NCBI GenBank assembly: GCA_001414345.1
Contig: LLCB01000255.1
Location: 1 to 64,000, forward strand
Reading direction: 5' to 3'
DNA length: 64,000 nt
From: Hymenoscyphus infarciens
Taxonomy: Eukaryota; Ascomycota; Leotiomycetes; Helotiales; Helotiaceae
The notes below the pieces were generated by a model. It did no database searches. It was not told the DNA's origin and was given only the letters and a program-made list of their open reading frames with translations. A program made the translations under genes and the position numbers. Positions 1-12,782 of the stretch are shown piece by piece; position 1 is the first letter of the stretch, and each line of letters starts with the position of its first letter.

Positions 1-730
1 CCACCTGCACTCACTGATACTCGATCTGCACGCCCCCCGCTGCCCAAATGGAGGGTCTCAGCCATTACTCTAGTGTAGTTTGCCATGATTTGAATCCAAA
101 TCTCAAAACGGCCGTGGATCCCGATTGATTCCAGGTTGAAGATCAAAAGGGAGGACGACTCCACTCCATTGTACGGACTCTACTTCCTCCTGTACACTCC
201 CTCCTGTACACTACACTGTCCACCACCACGCAGACCCAAAACTCCGACTCGAGTATCGTATACTAGTAGTCCCCGCTCCCAACTCAACTCAGCCCAACCC
301 GCCGACATCTGACAAGATATCGTGGAACAGACAAGACAGCCCAGACCAGACATCAACACCCTCAGCTGCCCTGTGTTCAATCCTCAATTGCATACCTAAG
401 CACTCCTACTCCATCCACCCTCCGAGAACACCAACACCAACACTAACACCAACACCAACACCAACACCAAAAACCTCCATACCCGCCGCGCCCAATCTCA
501 TCTCAATCCCAGTCTCCGGCTGCCCATCGTCGTCGTCATCGTCAACATCCTTTTCGGAGCACCAGGTCGGCACGTCCTCACTGTCCCACTTGAACCCGAC
601 GGAACCCCAAATTCTCCGCAAGCGACCTGGTGCGTGTCAAGAAGGTGTGGATTCGACAATCCCCCCCCCCAACATCCAGAGCATGATTCATGATTCTTAC
701 AACATGCCACCAGCCTCAGCAACCGATACC
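1..730. other. Gene-free leader upstream of the bZIP gene
   Basis: No convincing coding frame on either strand. The stretch is rich in C/A runs, with a repeated ACCAAC tract near 430-470 and a run of Cs near 661-670. It most likely holds the promoter and 5' leader of the bZIP gene that starts at 731. Short open frames here are overlapping and low-complexity. Confidence 0.5.
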
Positions 731-2213
731 ATGTCCAGCGCGCGAAGCTCAATCAGTCCTGCCGCCATGGAGGAGGAGGAGCCCCGGAAGAAGGGTCAGT
801 GGAGCGGCTCTCTCTCTCTCTCTCTCGAGAAAACCACACAAGAAAAAAAAGAAGAATTGGCTAACATGAAATACAGGCGCCCGAGGAGGAAAGCGGTCCG
901 TCACCCATCTAAGCAAGGCTCAGCTTGCCCGCAAACGCGCCAATGACCGCGAGGCGCAGCGCAACATCCGTCAGCGAACCAAGGAACATATCGAGAATCT
1001 AGAGAAGAAAGTGAAGGAACTCGAGGCCGGCCATCGCGCCAGCAGTATGGACCGGGTGCTGAAGAGAAATAAGGAACTGGAAAGAGAGGTCGCTCAACTA
1101 CAAGCTCAGGTGGCGGCAAGCTCACGACCAAACTTGGAAGCATCGTCTGCTCGAGGCTCCATGGGACCAGAGGATGGGGTGGGAATCGCCCGCCCGGGAG
1201 AATGGTTACAAGAACCACAAATGTCAACGGGCTGGCAAGCACATACAACCGCCGTCACCTCCAACCCACAGCAGCATGGCTTTCCCTCCGCGAGTTCCAA
1301 CATATTCGAACCCGAAGACGGACTTGCATCCGGGCTCGCAACTGCGACACCCGTTTGGGAAGACCCCACGGTGTTTGGTAACACTTCACAAGCCCTTGCA
1401 CAACCAACACCTGCTTGGGCACCCTTCCACCCCGCCTTCAGCCAGCCATCTCGATTTGCAGATCTTCAACCCGCAGGCTTCACCGAACTCGTGAACCAAC
1501 CCGGATATCAAACCACTACCTGCTGGCAACAACAACCATCCATATACGCCTGGCAGATTTCGACGAAACTCAAAGCACCAACCACGTTGGTCGACCAATT
1601 GATGTTTAGCGTGATTCACTCGCAACGACACCTCGCGCTGCACTCGGATGCCACAGGGGAGGACCTTCTTGGCCCAAGCTTTCCTCCGGTTCATATTCTA
1701 TTTAACCACCAACCCCCGGTAATTACGAAACCACCATCCAACATCACCGAAGTCATGAACCGCTATTCCGAAGTTCTTTCAAATCGTGGATTTGCTCTCA
1801 TTCCCGAGAAGCTTGCGTCGTTCATGTGCATGTATCGATTCGTTCAATGGCAAATCTCGCCCACGCACCAAACTTATCAGAAGCTACATGATTGGCAAGC
1901 GCCACGCCCCTCACAACTTGTAATTCCACATCCTGCATGGATGGATCTCCCTCCTTGGGGCAAGGTCCGTGAATTGATGATTGAGAATCAAGACCGATAC
2001 GACAACCCAGAATTCCAAAACGATTATGCTTCCAATCTCTCGGTCAACTTTCCACACGACCCAATGAAGGCCCTCATATTTGAAGACGGCCAAATTATGG
2101 TCAGCCCTCTGATGGAGAGTCATCTCAGCGACATCAACAACATGAGCATGAAGAAACCTTTTGCGGACAAGTACCCGGAATTCCGCGACGCTTGTCGATT
2201 CGAGGAGGTATAG
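731..2213 (+). CDS. bZIP transcription factor with C-terminal DUF3425
   Basis: Nuclear DNA-binding regulator of the fungal bZIP/DUF3425 type. Two exons, 731-794 and 877-2213, are joined over an 82-nt GT-AG intron with a CTAAC branch site at 861; the spliced protein has 466 residues. The basic region lies at about residues 37-58 (LARKRANDREAQRNIRQRT) and runs into a leucine-zipper heptad stretch up to about residue 110. The middle is Pro/Gln/Ser-rich and low in structure. The last ~220 residues match DUF3425, including a run of the type FMCMYRFVQWQISPT and a conserved H-P-x-W-x-D-L-P-P-W segment. The start at 731 is the first ATG in frame with the basic region after splicing; a later Met (residue 13) is an alternative. 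Target genes cannot be inferred. Sure of the family, not of the exact N-terminus. Confidence 0.9.
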
Positions 2214-5200
2214 ATAAGAAGCCTTTGCAAAATCATCATCACGAATTTTCTTTTTTCCGCAACTCCGGGCCAAAAAAACAAAGAATGAAGTATTGTATTT
2301 TATGCCTGTATTCATGGGTGGTGGGTTCGTTATTATAACTGGGAGGCCGGACTCTTTTTCGTACACTGTTTTTACATACACCTCTTCTTTCTCCTTTTGC
2401 TTCCTCGTCTACTTTTCGTACAATCTTTTTACATACACCTCTTTCTTTCTCCTTTTGCTTCCTCTTCTACTTTTTGTTTGATTATGGAACACTCGAGAGA
2501 GAATAGACATCACTAGATGTCGGTCTACAGAGACAATATTCTGCTCCTACGGTATTGGGCGTTGGCGGGGATCTTTTTTACTTGGAAGCGAAACGAAGGT
2601 ACTTTTAGGAGGCTACCTGTTTCGCGCACGGCTACTTTTTCCTCTCAATGTATTTTGGAAATATCCCTGGGCGTTGGAGGCTTATTTGTTTGAGTTTTGA
2701 TTACTTGTGCCTTTTATATCCTCTCGCACTAGGCACGGAAGATGATTTCTGCTGAAGAGGCGGGAGGTCTTTGATGGGAGGGTGAGATGCCCTCCAGCTT
2801 TCTTTCTTTTTCTTCCTTCAGATGCATAACGAACAGACAGACTAGTTACTACAATTGTAAAAACCTTATATTTTTTGTTAATTATGTGTGGCTTTAGGTG
2901 AAGTGCTTTATGAATCTCAGTCTACTTACTTTACTTTACTTGGTCACCGCCACCGCCATGGGGTCTGGTCCGTTCATATAAAGAAGGTGCCTTCTAGGAC
3001 AATTACATTACATTACATTCTCTCTCTCTTTTTTTTTCACTTTGTCCGAGGATTTTCTTCCGAGTGGTATGCAGAGCGCGAGGAGATTGAGAGTTCACAT
3101 GAAGGTTGGTTATGCGACTAACCGGTCCCCCCCCCCCAATGCGAATGGCTGGCTACTGGTCACGGGCGTGGCGTCCCTTTTTAGAGTTTTGATTTTTTTT
3201 TCCCTCCTTGGTTTTAGGATGGGTGTGGGGTAGATTCTTTTAGGGGTGTTTCTAGAATGATGAGTAGATCGGATGTTTAGAGCCGATACCTTTTTTGGTT
3301 TTTGGATTTTGGGGGTTTTTGGTTTTTTTTTGGTGCTTGGTGCTTGAGGGAGGACAGACATGACGTGTTGATGAGGAGAAATCATCTTACTTCCAAATCA
3401 GGGGATTTTGTTGATAGGCCTGCGAGAAGGGAGTTCTCGCATTGGGATTTGATGGCTTTCCTTTCCGTTCCCCGACCCCTAAAATTTCGCAACCGTGACC
3501 TTTCTCGTTGCTGTCCATTGTCATGTTACTTTCTCAGGGCTTATCGGGGTTGGGAAGCTACTGTCTCTTGCGAGGGCAACTAAGCAAGCAGGGTCTTTCC
3601 CAAAGCTAAGGTTTCTAGGGTTTTTCTCCTCACGCCATCAAACGTGTACAAGTAGTTTCTTTTTTCCCTTTTAGGAAGGAGGGACGAGGGTGAAAACGTG
3701 GATGGGCTTCGGAGGACTGTTGACCGATGGATGATGGCTGGGAAAGGCCTTCTTCCTTGGGCTTTGGTTGTTGGTCTTGGGGTGTTTTTTTGGGCCGGGG
3801 GGGGGGTTAGAGTTTTGGGGGTTTGGGGATGGGATGAGGTTGGAGTTTCGGGGCCATGGGGGATCGTCGGTTGAAGTGGTCTGGGGGTTTTGTTGTTCTT
3901 TGGAAGTTTGAAATGAAGGGGTGGTGATTCGTTGGGCTTTGTTGGATAGGTGGGTGGGTGATGAGGTGATGTGTGGAGTATGTCTCTATTGCTCTCCCTG
4001 TACTTAGTACGGGGGGGGGGGGGTTGAGGTATGACAAGGAAATGGTACGAGCTTGAACTCTCACGGTCGTGAATGACGATATGAGAAGGTTTGGTATAGA
4101 TGACGTACTCCTTGGACGCATGTCTCCTTACAAGTACTTGATTTTGGACCGTGGAAATATTTCTTTTTGGGCGTGGGCGGGAAAGTAGAGGAGAGTTGCA
4201 GGCAGGAGGGGAATTGTGGGGCGTGGTGGAAGAAGAAGAAGAAGAAGTTCTTGGAGTGTTCTTCATCTGTTCCTTCTTTTCCTCTTCCGGATCTTGACTT
4301 TGGGATGGGATACACGCCACGTGTTCCTCCTTTGTTTGTACTTGGCCTTTTTTTCTCCTAGACCTTCTAGGTTGAAACGCTGTGGGTCATGGAGGGTCTT
4401 TCATCTTCTGGTCTGGGGAATGCCGGTCCACTGGCCGGTGATACTTGTAGACGCCGAATCTATACTTTGTTCGATTGACTTTTGCTCGATCTCTTAAGGA
4501 TGTCGGTCCACGTTTCTGAGGCTGCTGGAAGTCTTCTAGCTCGTGTCCTTCTACTGGGTTGTCAGCAGGCATCTGGGGCATCCCCGTCGGCGCGTATTTG
4601 TTAAGCGATCGCGATGCGAGACGGGGATTCAGGGGCAGGAAGGGATGCGCTGGTTTGCAGACTTATTTATGCTGTTTTGAGTTGGCGTTTGCCGCGTTCC
4701 GGCATTAGGGCTTTATTCGTATGACTCGTTGCCTTTACTTCCGTGGAGATGTTACACAAGAAGTATTAAACTGGGACGAGAAAGTTAAAAACGGGGCATC
4801 TTTGCAGGTGAGAAAGAACTGGAAGATATCTATATTTCTCATTGAATAATGATCCGTCTCGTCTCGAAGCCTCCTTCTTGTGAGGGCTCTTTCCGCAAAT
4901 ACGGTCCTTTCCCTGATACTATCCATAGGTAGTTGAAAGTCCCATCGTAAGAAACTAAAAATGTTCGATACCTCTTTGGGCGAGCTGAATCTCGTCATCT
5001 AGGTCAAAGCACTTCCCCAGGTAAATATAAACAACGGACGTGGAAGTAAAGAACTTAATTGGGGTCTATAATAAACTGGGATCTGGGATATCCTCATCCC
5101 CAAGGAAGGTATGGTGGGGAAAATTAACCGAGATATGTGGGGAACTCAAGTACATTACTCGAGTACCATTTTGCGAGGCATTGCTTTCGTGTTCGCGATG

Positions 5201-6125
5201 GTGGGAAATTTTCTGTTTGCATTGTGTGGATGAGGATCGCACTGAGAGGTTGTCTGTTGTTATATTTTGAAGAAAATAGTGGTGTTCAGAGCTGTGGCTT
5301 ACGTCGAGAAAGTGTTATTAAGTACGTGCTACCTTCCTGCATGTAAGCATGGGTTTAGGTCCCCTTATTTTGTCTGCTATCATAGTCGCAGAAGTAAGAA
5401 AGTGTCACTTTTCTTAGCTTCCATTAAGGCCATTTACCCTACCTTGATATCGAAGTATGGGCGAGTAGGCTACTACCCCCCCCCCCCCCCTTTTACATTG
5501 CAATGACCTACTTTGCACTTCCGGGGGAGGCTGTGTAAAGTCCTAGTAATGTTAGTGTGTTTGGCCAATAGAAGCTTCTTTATTATTCTATTTTTTAACT
5601 TTAGCTCTTCTTATTAGCTCAGCGCTTTAACATTCCACAAAGTGGGTCATTACAATGTAATTAGGGGGATAGTAGAAGTGTGCAAGTAACTTATGACCAA
5701 AGTGGGGGCAACCCCCTTTTGAGTAACCCACTCCATTGAAACTGAAGACCAAACCCATTGCAAGTGCTCGGCCATAATCTAAACAAAGGGGCGCACTTGG
5801 TGGATTTTCAAAAGCTGTCCAATTTAAGCGAAATAATTTTGGGGGCATGAAGGGGCTTAGCTATACGTGGCCTTCTGACTTCCCATTCCGAGAATGATTT
5901 CTGATACTGAATATTCGAGACTAACCCGCACGATAACTGATGTTGTGTAAAGTGGTTTGCGAGATCATAACGTTTTTACTGACCGCCACGAATGACTACA
6001 TGCACTGGTGGGGACACACTCACTCTCTCTTTCACTCCCGTGTTATGTTCTTCCCCAAATGCTGTGCCTTCTAGAATTTAGTACAACTGCAAATACGAGA
6101 GTAAAGGTTCAAACAGAAAGACCCC
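2214..6125. other. Long gene-poor stretch
   Basis: Nearly 4 kb with no supported gene. It holds T-rich runs, a partly duplicated TTTTTACATACACCTC(T)TT segment near 2370-2450, poly-C or poly-G tracts near 3126, 4011 and 5475, and overlapping low-complexity open frames (for example 3580-4320 on the minus strand, rich in Pro/Ser/Thr) that I do not believe are coding. The first few hundred bases are probably the 3' UTR of the bZIP gene. Confidence 0.5.
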
Positions 6126-8163
6126 TCACTTAAACCACATCGTTTCGCACCTCGTTTCGTCGAAGGCCTCCCCAGCCATTACACCATGTAAATAACAATC
6201 TCCAACCAACTCCAAAAGGACCTCTCTATTTCTCACAACCAAAGGAACTTTACTTCCGGCGAAGAGCGCGACTAAGTCACCTACTTGCATATCCCGAGGT
6301 CCGATACCAATATATCCCGTTTCGGTACGAAACATCCTCCTTTGTGCCACTCTGGTAAGTCTCAACCCCGGAATCATGGCACCCGAAGGGCGTTCGTGAT
6401 AGACATCTGCCATAAGATTATACATCATTACACCCCACGAAGCACCCAAATAAGTCTTCTTGTGGTTGTGCAGCCCCATCTTGTGTAGATAACGAAACCG
6501 TTGTGATTGTTTATCCATTTGTTGACGCAAAGCACTTGTACTTTCGAATTCTTCGGCAGGATTCCCCGCTTGAAGACATTTGTAGTATGCGTCGAGGATA
6601 GGCTCATCGGTGGATGTGTATTTGGATTTCGAACGTGCTTTGGCAACCGTTTCCCAGCTGGCATATATTGTTTGGGCTTGCGGTACGCTTATAAAAGGGT
6701 TAGAGGTGGGGTCGAGGTCCCAAAGTGCACCAACGTCAACAATTCTGTTCAAAATGAACCCAGAGATACCCAGAAGTGGAGCTAGATTTGTTGGAGCCTC
6801 GCGTGCTAGAAGCTCTGGTGGGACAAGTCCGTGAGTCTGGGCGAGTGGGGAGGAAAAAACTCTTGGTTGCTCCGAGTTGGAATATTTCACAATATGTACA
6901 TTGGGAATGGTCCCTCTGCATGCATCAAATCCAACCCCATGTTCGCAAAAGGTCCCAGCGAGGTCGCATTTTTTCCAATTGGGAACCCAAGATGGCAAAT
7001 CTAAATCCTCCGGCAACTCTGATTGCGATATAACTCGAGGAACTGCCAGGATATCGAGTTCGGCCGAGCGCAGTAGAATAGCCATGGCCGTTTCTATATA
7101 TACATCCTTCGTTTCTAGACGGTAGTCTAGATTTAGATCCAACATCTCTGGACCACAATCATTTGCAATCCCATGAATTGCGAAGACTTTGTCTTTGGCG
7201 AGTGTTGCATCACATGGTCGATGTTGTTGGAGTAATGTCAAAATTCCTTGGCCCTCTTTGTACTTGAAAGAAACAAAACCAAGAATTAATCCCGTAACTT
7301 GTCTAAACTGCAAGCTTCCAACAGGGTAAATGGTCTTTAAAGCTGGTGTTGAGGTGATATACAGAAGAGCTTTGGTAAAATCGATCCACGAAACAGAGGA
7401 ATCACCACAATCAACAATGGCATCCGAAGCGACAGAAGATTCTTGGATAATCCAAGCTCGCCCAAACTGTAAGCACGAGTTAGGGATTTGATGACCTGAA
7501 TAGTCGATTTTGACATACCCATGGTCGGTCAAGTAACTTGACGAAATCATCCCACGGATCGTTTATCAGCTTTCCATCAGAACCTTTCTCAACACCAGGA
7601 ACACGACTCGAAATCTCGAAAATTTCTTTTGGAGTCCCATTGAACTTATCATCATACGCCTTGACAAGAAGTTCCACAAGGCCGAAAGCTCTCTTGCCAC
7701 TATCCCGACCACTATCTTCATCTGGTCCATCGTGACCTAACCATATGACGACCCTGTTCGCCTTTTCGTAAATTTTCCGCATAACAGGGACTTGTTCTGC
7801 CTTTTCATCGTCATCTTTTTGATTGATACAAATTGCATCTGCCCATATCGTCCTCAGCTTGTCAGGATATCGCAGGTGACACAATGCAATATTCAAACTG
7901 TTATGGATGACAAGATTCTGGTTGTTACATCGAATCGTAACTGGAAATGCTGCGTTCTTGGTTCCACCCCAGCAGTAGGAGAGTGCTTCGAAATCGGGAG
8001 GTTCTTTGGGGTTGTCGAGAGGTACAACTTTCAGTTGAACTCGAAGCATTTCGGTCGTAGAACCGGGGAAAAGCTCAAGCACGCGAATAGAGGTCTCTTC
8101 TTGTGCACCAAGTGGCACATCAGAGTAATTGAACTCGGCCATAATGTTTCGGTCCAATTTCAT
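6126..8163 (-). CDS. Heterokaryon-incompatibility (HET) domain protein
   Basis: Member of the HET family, whose proteins trigger growth arrest or cell death when genetically different hyphae fuse. Exon 1 is 8163-7519 and exon 2 is 7466-6126, with a 52-nt intron (7518-7467); both exons are in phase 0 and give 661 residues. The HET signatures are clear: ALSYCWG at about 60-66, WADAICINQ at about 107-115, and across the splice junction RPW|FGRAWIIQE. The C-terminal third carries the segment typical of HET-6-like proteins (GYIGIGP...VGDLVALFAGSKVPLVVR...GDCYLHGVM). No NACHT, WD40 or other effector partner domain is fused. The second Met (residue 8) is another possible start. The gene is intact, with no stops. 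Allele specificity or partner cannot be read from the sequence. Confidence 0.92.
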
Positions 8164-9779
8164 GTATCTTTCAGAACAATCTTCATCGCGATCTTTTATG
8201 CTGTTATAATTGCTTCTTCAGCCGCACCTTTCCCGCCCTGCTCAATCCCATGCTCAGTCATTGGTGGTTATAAATAGAAAATATCAGAGCCTGACCTCTC
8301 GGGTGACAAGTGTCTTGGTTTGATTCGATATTAAGATCGTGACCTGGGACGGAGGAGCAATACACAAAATCTGTGGACGGCACCATTGGGATCAAAACCT
8401 CTCTGGCTAATTTACTTCCACGTCCCCCTCAATTGCTATTACAATTAAGTTGTTGTGAACTTGGGTCTGGGGCAGGACTCACCCCCGCGATTCATTTTCG
8501 ACAACGAAAAATCATGTATATGGGGAGGGCGAGGGGGGGGGGGTTATACTCTGGAGTCGGCTAAACTCGTGCCTTCCCTTCATGGTGGGTTGATCTGATC
8601 GATGCGCGACCTCCAGTCGACGAGGTGGGACTTCGGTTGTGGTGGTTGGGCGAAGTCGACAAAGATACCCCTCCCTCATTTGGCTCGACGCTGGGTCGAG
8701 ACATGAGATTCCACTGTTCGACTTCTTGTAATCTCCAACACCCGCTGATGTTTTACTCTTTGTATTTTTGGCCAACACACATGGCAATTGCACATACAGA
8801 TGAGATCATGCATAATTTAGACCCTTGGGTATATCGTGGTTGGTAGACGCAAAATGAGGTTGCGAGTAAGCCATCAATTAACCAGTAAGTCATACACTAT
8901 CCGGGGGCGAAAATTGTCACGAGTAAGCTACAATCATCCAGCAAGATAATAAATGCGCCCAGGTCTTTCTTTCGTACCATGCTAAACGTCTGCTGCGGGG
9001 CTTCTTGTATTTTTTTCGTTCTTCTGTGCGGGTTACCGTCAATGTTGGAGAATTTGTTAAGGGTCATTCAATATAGATGTTAAATGGACAATGGTCTATG
9101 TGAATGAAAAGAAAAACCCATATCTAGCATACATGATGGGTGGTAGTTGTGGGTTTTGTTTATGCTTCTTGGGAACGATGTAGTTAATTGAAACAGTTGT
9201 TTGACCTCCGTTTTGTTGGAGGGATTCATACCAAAAAAAAACTTGGTAGATTCACTTTATGATCTTCAGCTTAAATTAATCTTGTCGATCGTGGCGATGA
9301 AGTGAAATAGAAGCGATTCTGGCTATTTTATTAAGCGAGGCTGTTTTGTATTAAGGAGTTCATTCCCTCCTTTTTAATAACCTGATTGTACAGACAGTAC
9401 CGAAGGAAGAAGGGAAGTGCGAATGATTCAAGACTGTACAGAACTGGTTTAAACACTATTCCATGTATATTCACTGTTCAGCGAAAAATTATCCTAGTCG
9501 AGTTCAGAAAATCACAGTACAGCATAAAAATATGAATCGTCTCAGCTTGAGTTGAAGTGGTTAATTCTCTGGAAAACTCAGAAGAATATCTTTTTACGAG
9601 AAGAGTTCCGACGATAAAACCCAATTTATTGCAAGCCAATGACATGTCTCGCTTTTCGGCTGAGGCTCTCTAAAATATTTACGGCGACAGTCGCATTGTA
9701 TATCAAGGAATCGCAGCTTGATCTCAACCTTCTAAAATACAACAACCTCACGTACTTGCACAGAAAGTACACAACAACC
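8164..9779. other. Gene-free stretch
   Basis: No coding frame that I can support. It lies between the start of the HET gene and the P450 pseudogene, so it probably contains the HET promoter. There is a G run near 8530 and scattered AT-rich DNA. No structured repeat was recognised. Confidence 0.45.
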
Positions 9780-11988
9780 ATGGCGCAACCAACAGACTAC
9801 CTCGTTCTCTCTACCACTCAGTATATTCTCATCCTCCTCTCCCTCTGGCTCATTTTCGAACTCCAAAGAAGTTTCCGAGTCCTCTTCACCGGCCGTCCCG
9901 TAAGCCTCACCTTCACCCCAAATTTCACTTGCCTCTCTTCTAACAACCCCCCAGAAAAACATCCCAGTCTTCAGTCTCCCAACCTATCTCGGCAGATGGC
10001 TCACTTCCCTAATCTACGGCTGGAACGCAGAAGCCATGCACCACTCCGCCTACCTATCCTCCAACCGTTCCACCTACGCCATACCAGCTAGAAACCAATA
10101 TCATGTCTGTGTCTCGAATCAAGAGATGATTGAGGAGGCTATGAATGCTCCGCATCGGTATCTTTCACTGCAAGGAGCTTTCTTCGATGTCTGTGACCGA
10201 TCTCCTCAGATTCCTTTTGGCTGGAAATGGAAGTGCTAATATCTGATGGGGAAAGAGGATCTTCCCGGAACAAATCATGAACGGTCTGAAGATCAATGAT
10301 ACGGATAGTTTTGGGAGTGTTTCTCAAAATGTGTTTGGCCAGCACCTCAGAAAGAATTTACCGGATATGCAACCGTTGGTTAATCGTACGCTGGATGAGG
10401 CATTCGTTATGGAGGTTGATTCGGGGAATGCAGTTGGAGATGGTGAGGGCTGACTCTTTGAGCGGGGTTGAGTGTTGTTGCGATGTGCTGATGATAGTAG
10501 GCTGGCATTATATATCCGCAAATGCATCGGCTAGCTCTACAGTCGTCAGACTTGCCGCTCGTGTCAACAATGTGGTCTTGGTGGGTGAGAAGTTAGGTGA
10601 GTGATCCTGGGAAGTAAGAGCTTGAAGGTATGGACTTACCTTCGCTTAGCAAACGGCCCTGTATTTTTTGACTGCACAATGAAGTATATAAAGTGGTAAG
10701 TATCAATCAAACCTTACTTGTCTCGCAAGTTCACTTACTGATTCTCGGAACAGGTCCGTCATATGCGCTGAAACCTTATCAATCACACCAAGTATCCTCT
10801 TCCCATATGTATTTTCCCAAACAAGTTGGTCACTTGGTTTACCATGAAGCAAACTGGTGCCACTGCCAACCTTTGCGCACAACTATCCTCCCTCATTGCC
10901 GAGCGTCTCCAAAACCGATACGAGGAAAAAGAACAAGCTGTAAGTACCACTATCCCCACTATCACCACTTCCCCATTTATTCCCAAACTCATCCTCCATA
11001 GGCCGATGTAGCTCAATGGAGTGCCAACTGCGAAAGAAAGACCACACCCGGACGAATCCTAAACCAAATGCTCGTCTACATCTTCGGTTCCGCCCATCAA
11101 TTACCTCTCGTAAGTACACCCCAAGAAGTTCAAACGAAAGCCAGCTAACGGAGCAAGTTGGTCTGTTACGCACTCTACAACCTCTGCAAATACCCAGAAT
11201 ACATCGCACCTCTCCGAGAAGAAATCTTGAGAGAAGGAACAGATTTCGGTCTCAACAACACGGAATTACCTCTTCTGGATAGTTTCCTCAAGTAAGTCTC
11301 ACCCGCTTGCTCTCGTCCCTCTCCTTCCACTCCCCTCGCCACTTCCCCCAGCCCCTCGCTTCTCTCCTTCCCCTATCTTCCATTCCCACTCCTCCACACA
11401 ACAAAGCTAACATCCCTCTTCTCCAGAAACAGCCCGCCTCTACCCAACAACCTACCTAGGAATATTCCGCAACGTCCTATCCCCCTACACCCTCTCCGAC
11501 GGCAGTTTCCTCGCCCCCGGGACTTGGCTAGCAGTTCCCTCCATGGAACTAAACACCGATCCACAGAATTACCCCGAGAACCCTTTAAGCTTCCATGGTT
11601 TCCGCTTCGTTGTGGCGAAGGGTGATGAGCGGGCAAGTGAAAGTAGACTCACAGATCCGAGTTGGAAATTCCCCTTTTGGGGAGTATAAATCATGCTTGG
11701 TGTGTTGTTCCTTTTCTTGTTCCCTTTGACTCTTCCTTTGCGGAGCCCTAGTTTATAGGTTGTTTGGCTCGTAGCGAATCGTTGGTTGGGTTGACCAGAA
11801 AGTGGACTAACACAAAACCAGCCCGGCAAGAATGTACCCTAGTAAAGAAGATCATCGCAAAATTCATCATGGAATACGAGATGCAGCTTGAGAACCCCGA
11901 TATCCCGGATACCTTCACCTGGGGCATGGCGCGACTTCCACATCCGAACTTGGGATTCCTGATTAGGAAGAGGGGTGTTGGGGTTTGA
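9780..11988 (+). pseudogene. Cytochrome P450 pseudogene
   Basis: Relic of a membrane-bound fungal P450 monooxygenase. The first exon (9780-9899) encodes a membrane anchor, and a 55-nt intron (9900-9954) joins it in frame to 9955-10239, which ends at a premature stop. P450-like pieces then continue in changing frames: MNGLKINDTDSFG near 10277, RLAARVNNVVLVGEKL near 10545, ANGPVFFDCTMKYI near 10650, TWFTMKQTGATANLCAQLSS near 10835, GRILNQMLVYIFGSAHQLPL near 11050, LCKYPEYIAPLREEI near 11185, TARLYPTTYLGIFRNV near 11430 and DPQNYPENPLSFHGFRF near 11560. The Glu of the ExxR motif and the Cys of the haem loop cannot be recovered by canonical splicing. Intron positions between pieces survive, so this is decay in place of a spliced gene, not a retrocopy. 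Loss of function is strongly supported; the CYP family is not determined. Confidence 0.85.
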
Positions 11989-12782
11989 TTAATAGTTGGG
12001 GTGGTATTGCCGAGCTTGAAGTTGCGACGACGATGGTGGAGCATTATGAGAAAATCTTGACACGCAAACCAGAACCAAAACCGCCGGAAGCTCGTGAACA
12101 AGTTCAAAAGGAGTGAGCGCAATTAAAGTGCTCTCTGAGAAAGGGCAAGGGAGGGAGCCATTGCCTTGCTCTGTGGACACCACACCCTCTCATTTCTTGC
12201 GACTCGAGTAGTAAGATCCTGATCATTGTTTGAGGGCATTCAGGAGAATAGAAAGTTTCATTCGAGTTGCTCGTTCTCCCCAAACCCTTTCGCACCATCG
12301 AAGGCAAAGCAAACATGAAGTTAAATGGCACTGTGGGGTAAGAGGGTCAATCAGTCAGTCATTGCTCTGTGGACATCCAGCCCCCTTTTATTACTGGAAT
12401 ATGCTCTCGAAAGTCGTGTTCCCCGTTCTCCTAAAGCCTTTCGTTACGCACACGCAGCAGCGACTAAAACTCGTACAAGAAGCCAGGCACAGAGAAGTCA
12501 ACAAGTGGTAATCACAGGTATCAAGAAAACAGCAGGTTCAAAATGAAGTAAATAGGAATGTAAGGGTATATTCTACCTCTCTTCCTCAAACAATCTAGAA
12601 GAAAAGAAGTTCTCTCAAGCTTTTCGCATAGATGTACAGATATCGTTCACATAATACCCCGATATTAGATCCCAACGCCTGATGAAATGCAACGCCAAAA
12701 GACCAGTATCCACCCCTTCGCTCCCACACTATCTTATCCTATCCTCTCTCTCACCACCACCACCACCATTGTATGTCGCCAT
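11989..12782. other. Gene-free stretch with weak internal repetition
   Basis: No gene seen. Two pairs of similar words occur (TTGCTCTGTGGACA near 12168 and 12364; a TTCTCC..AA..C.TTTCG word near 12273 and 12426), but their spacings differ, so I do not claim a true duplication. The right end probably holds the 3' UTR of the SUR7-like gene. Confidence 0.4.

Noticed and set aside
3580..4320. 246-codon minus-strand open frame rich in Pro, Ser, Thr
   Set aside because: Composition mirrors the G/T-rich strand opposite; three overlapping frames are equally open, with homopolymer runs and no recognisable domain. Most likely non-coding.
12168..12444. Apparent direct duplication (TTGCTCTGTGGACA and TTCTCC..AA..TTTCG words)
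   Set aside because: The two word pairs have different spacings (about 196 and 153 bp), so they do not define one duplicated unit.
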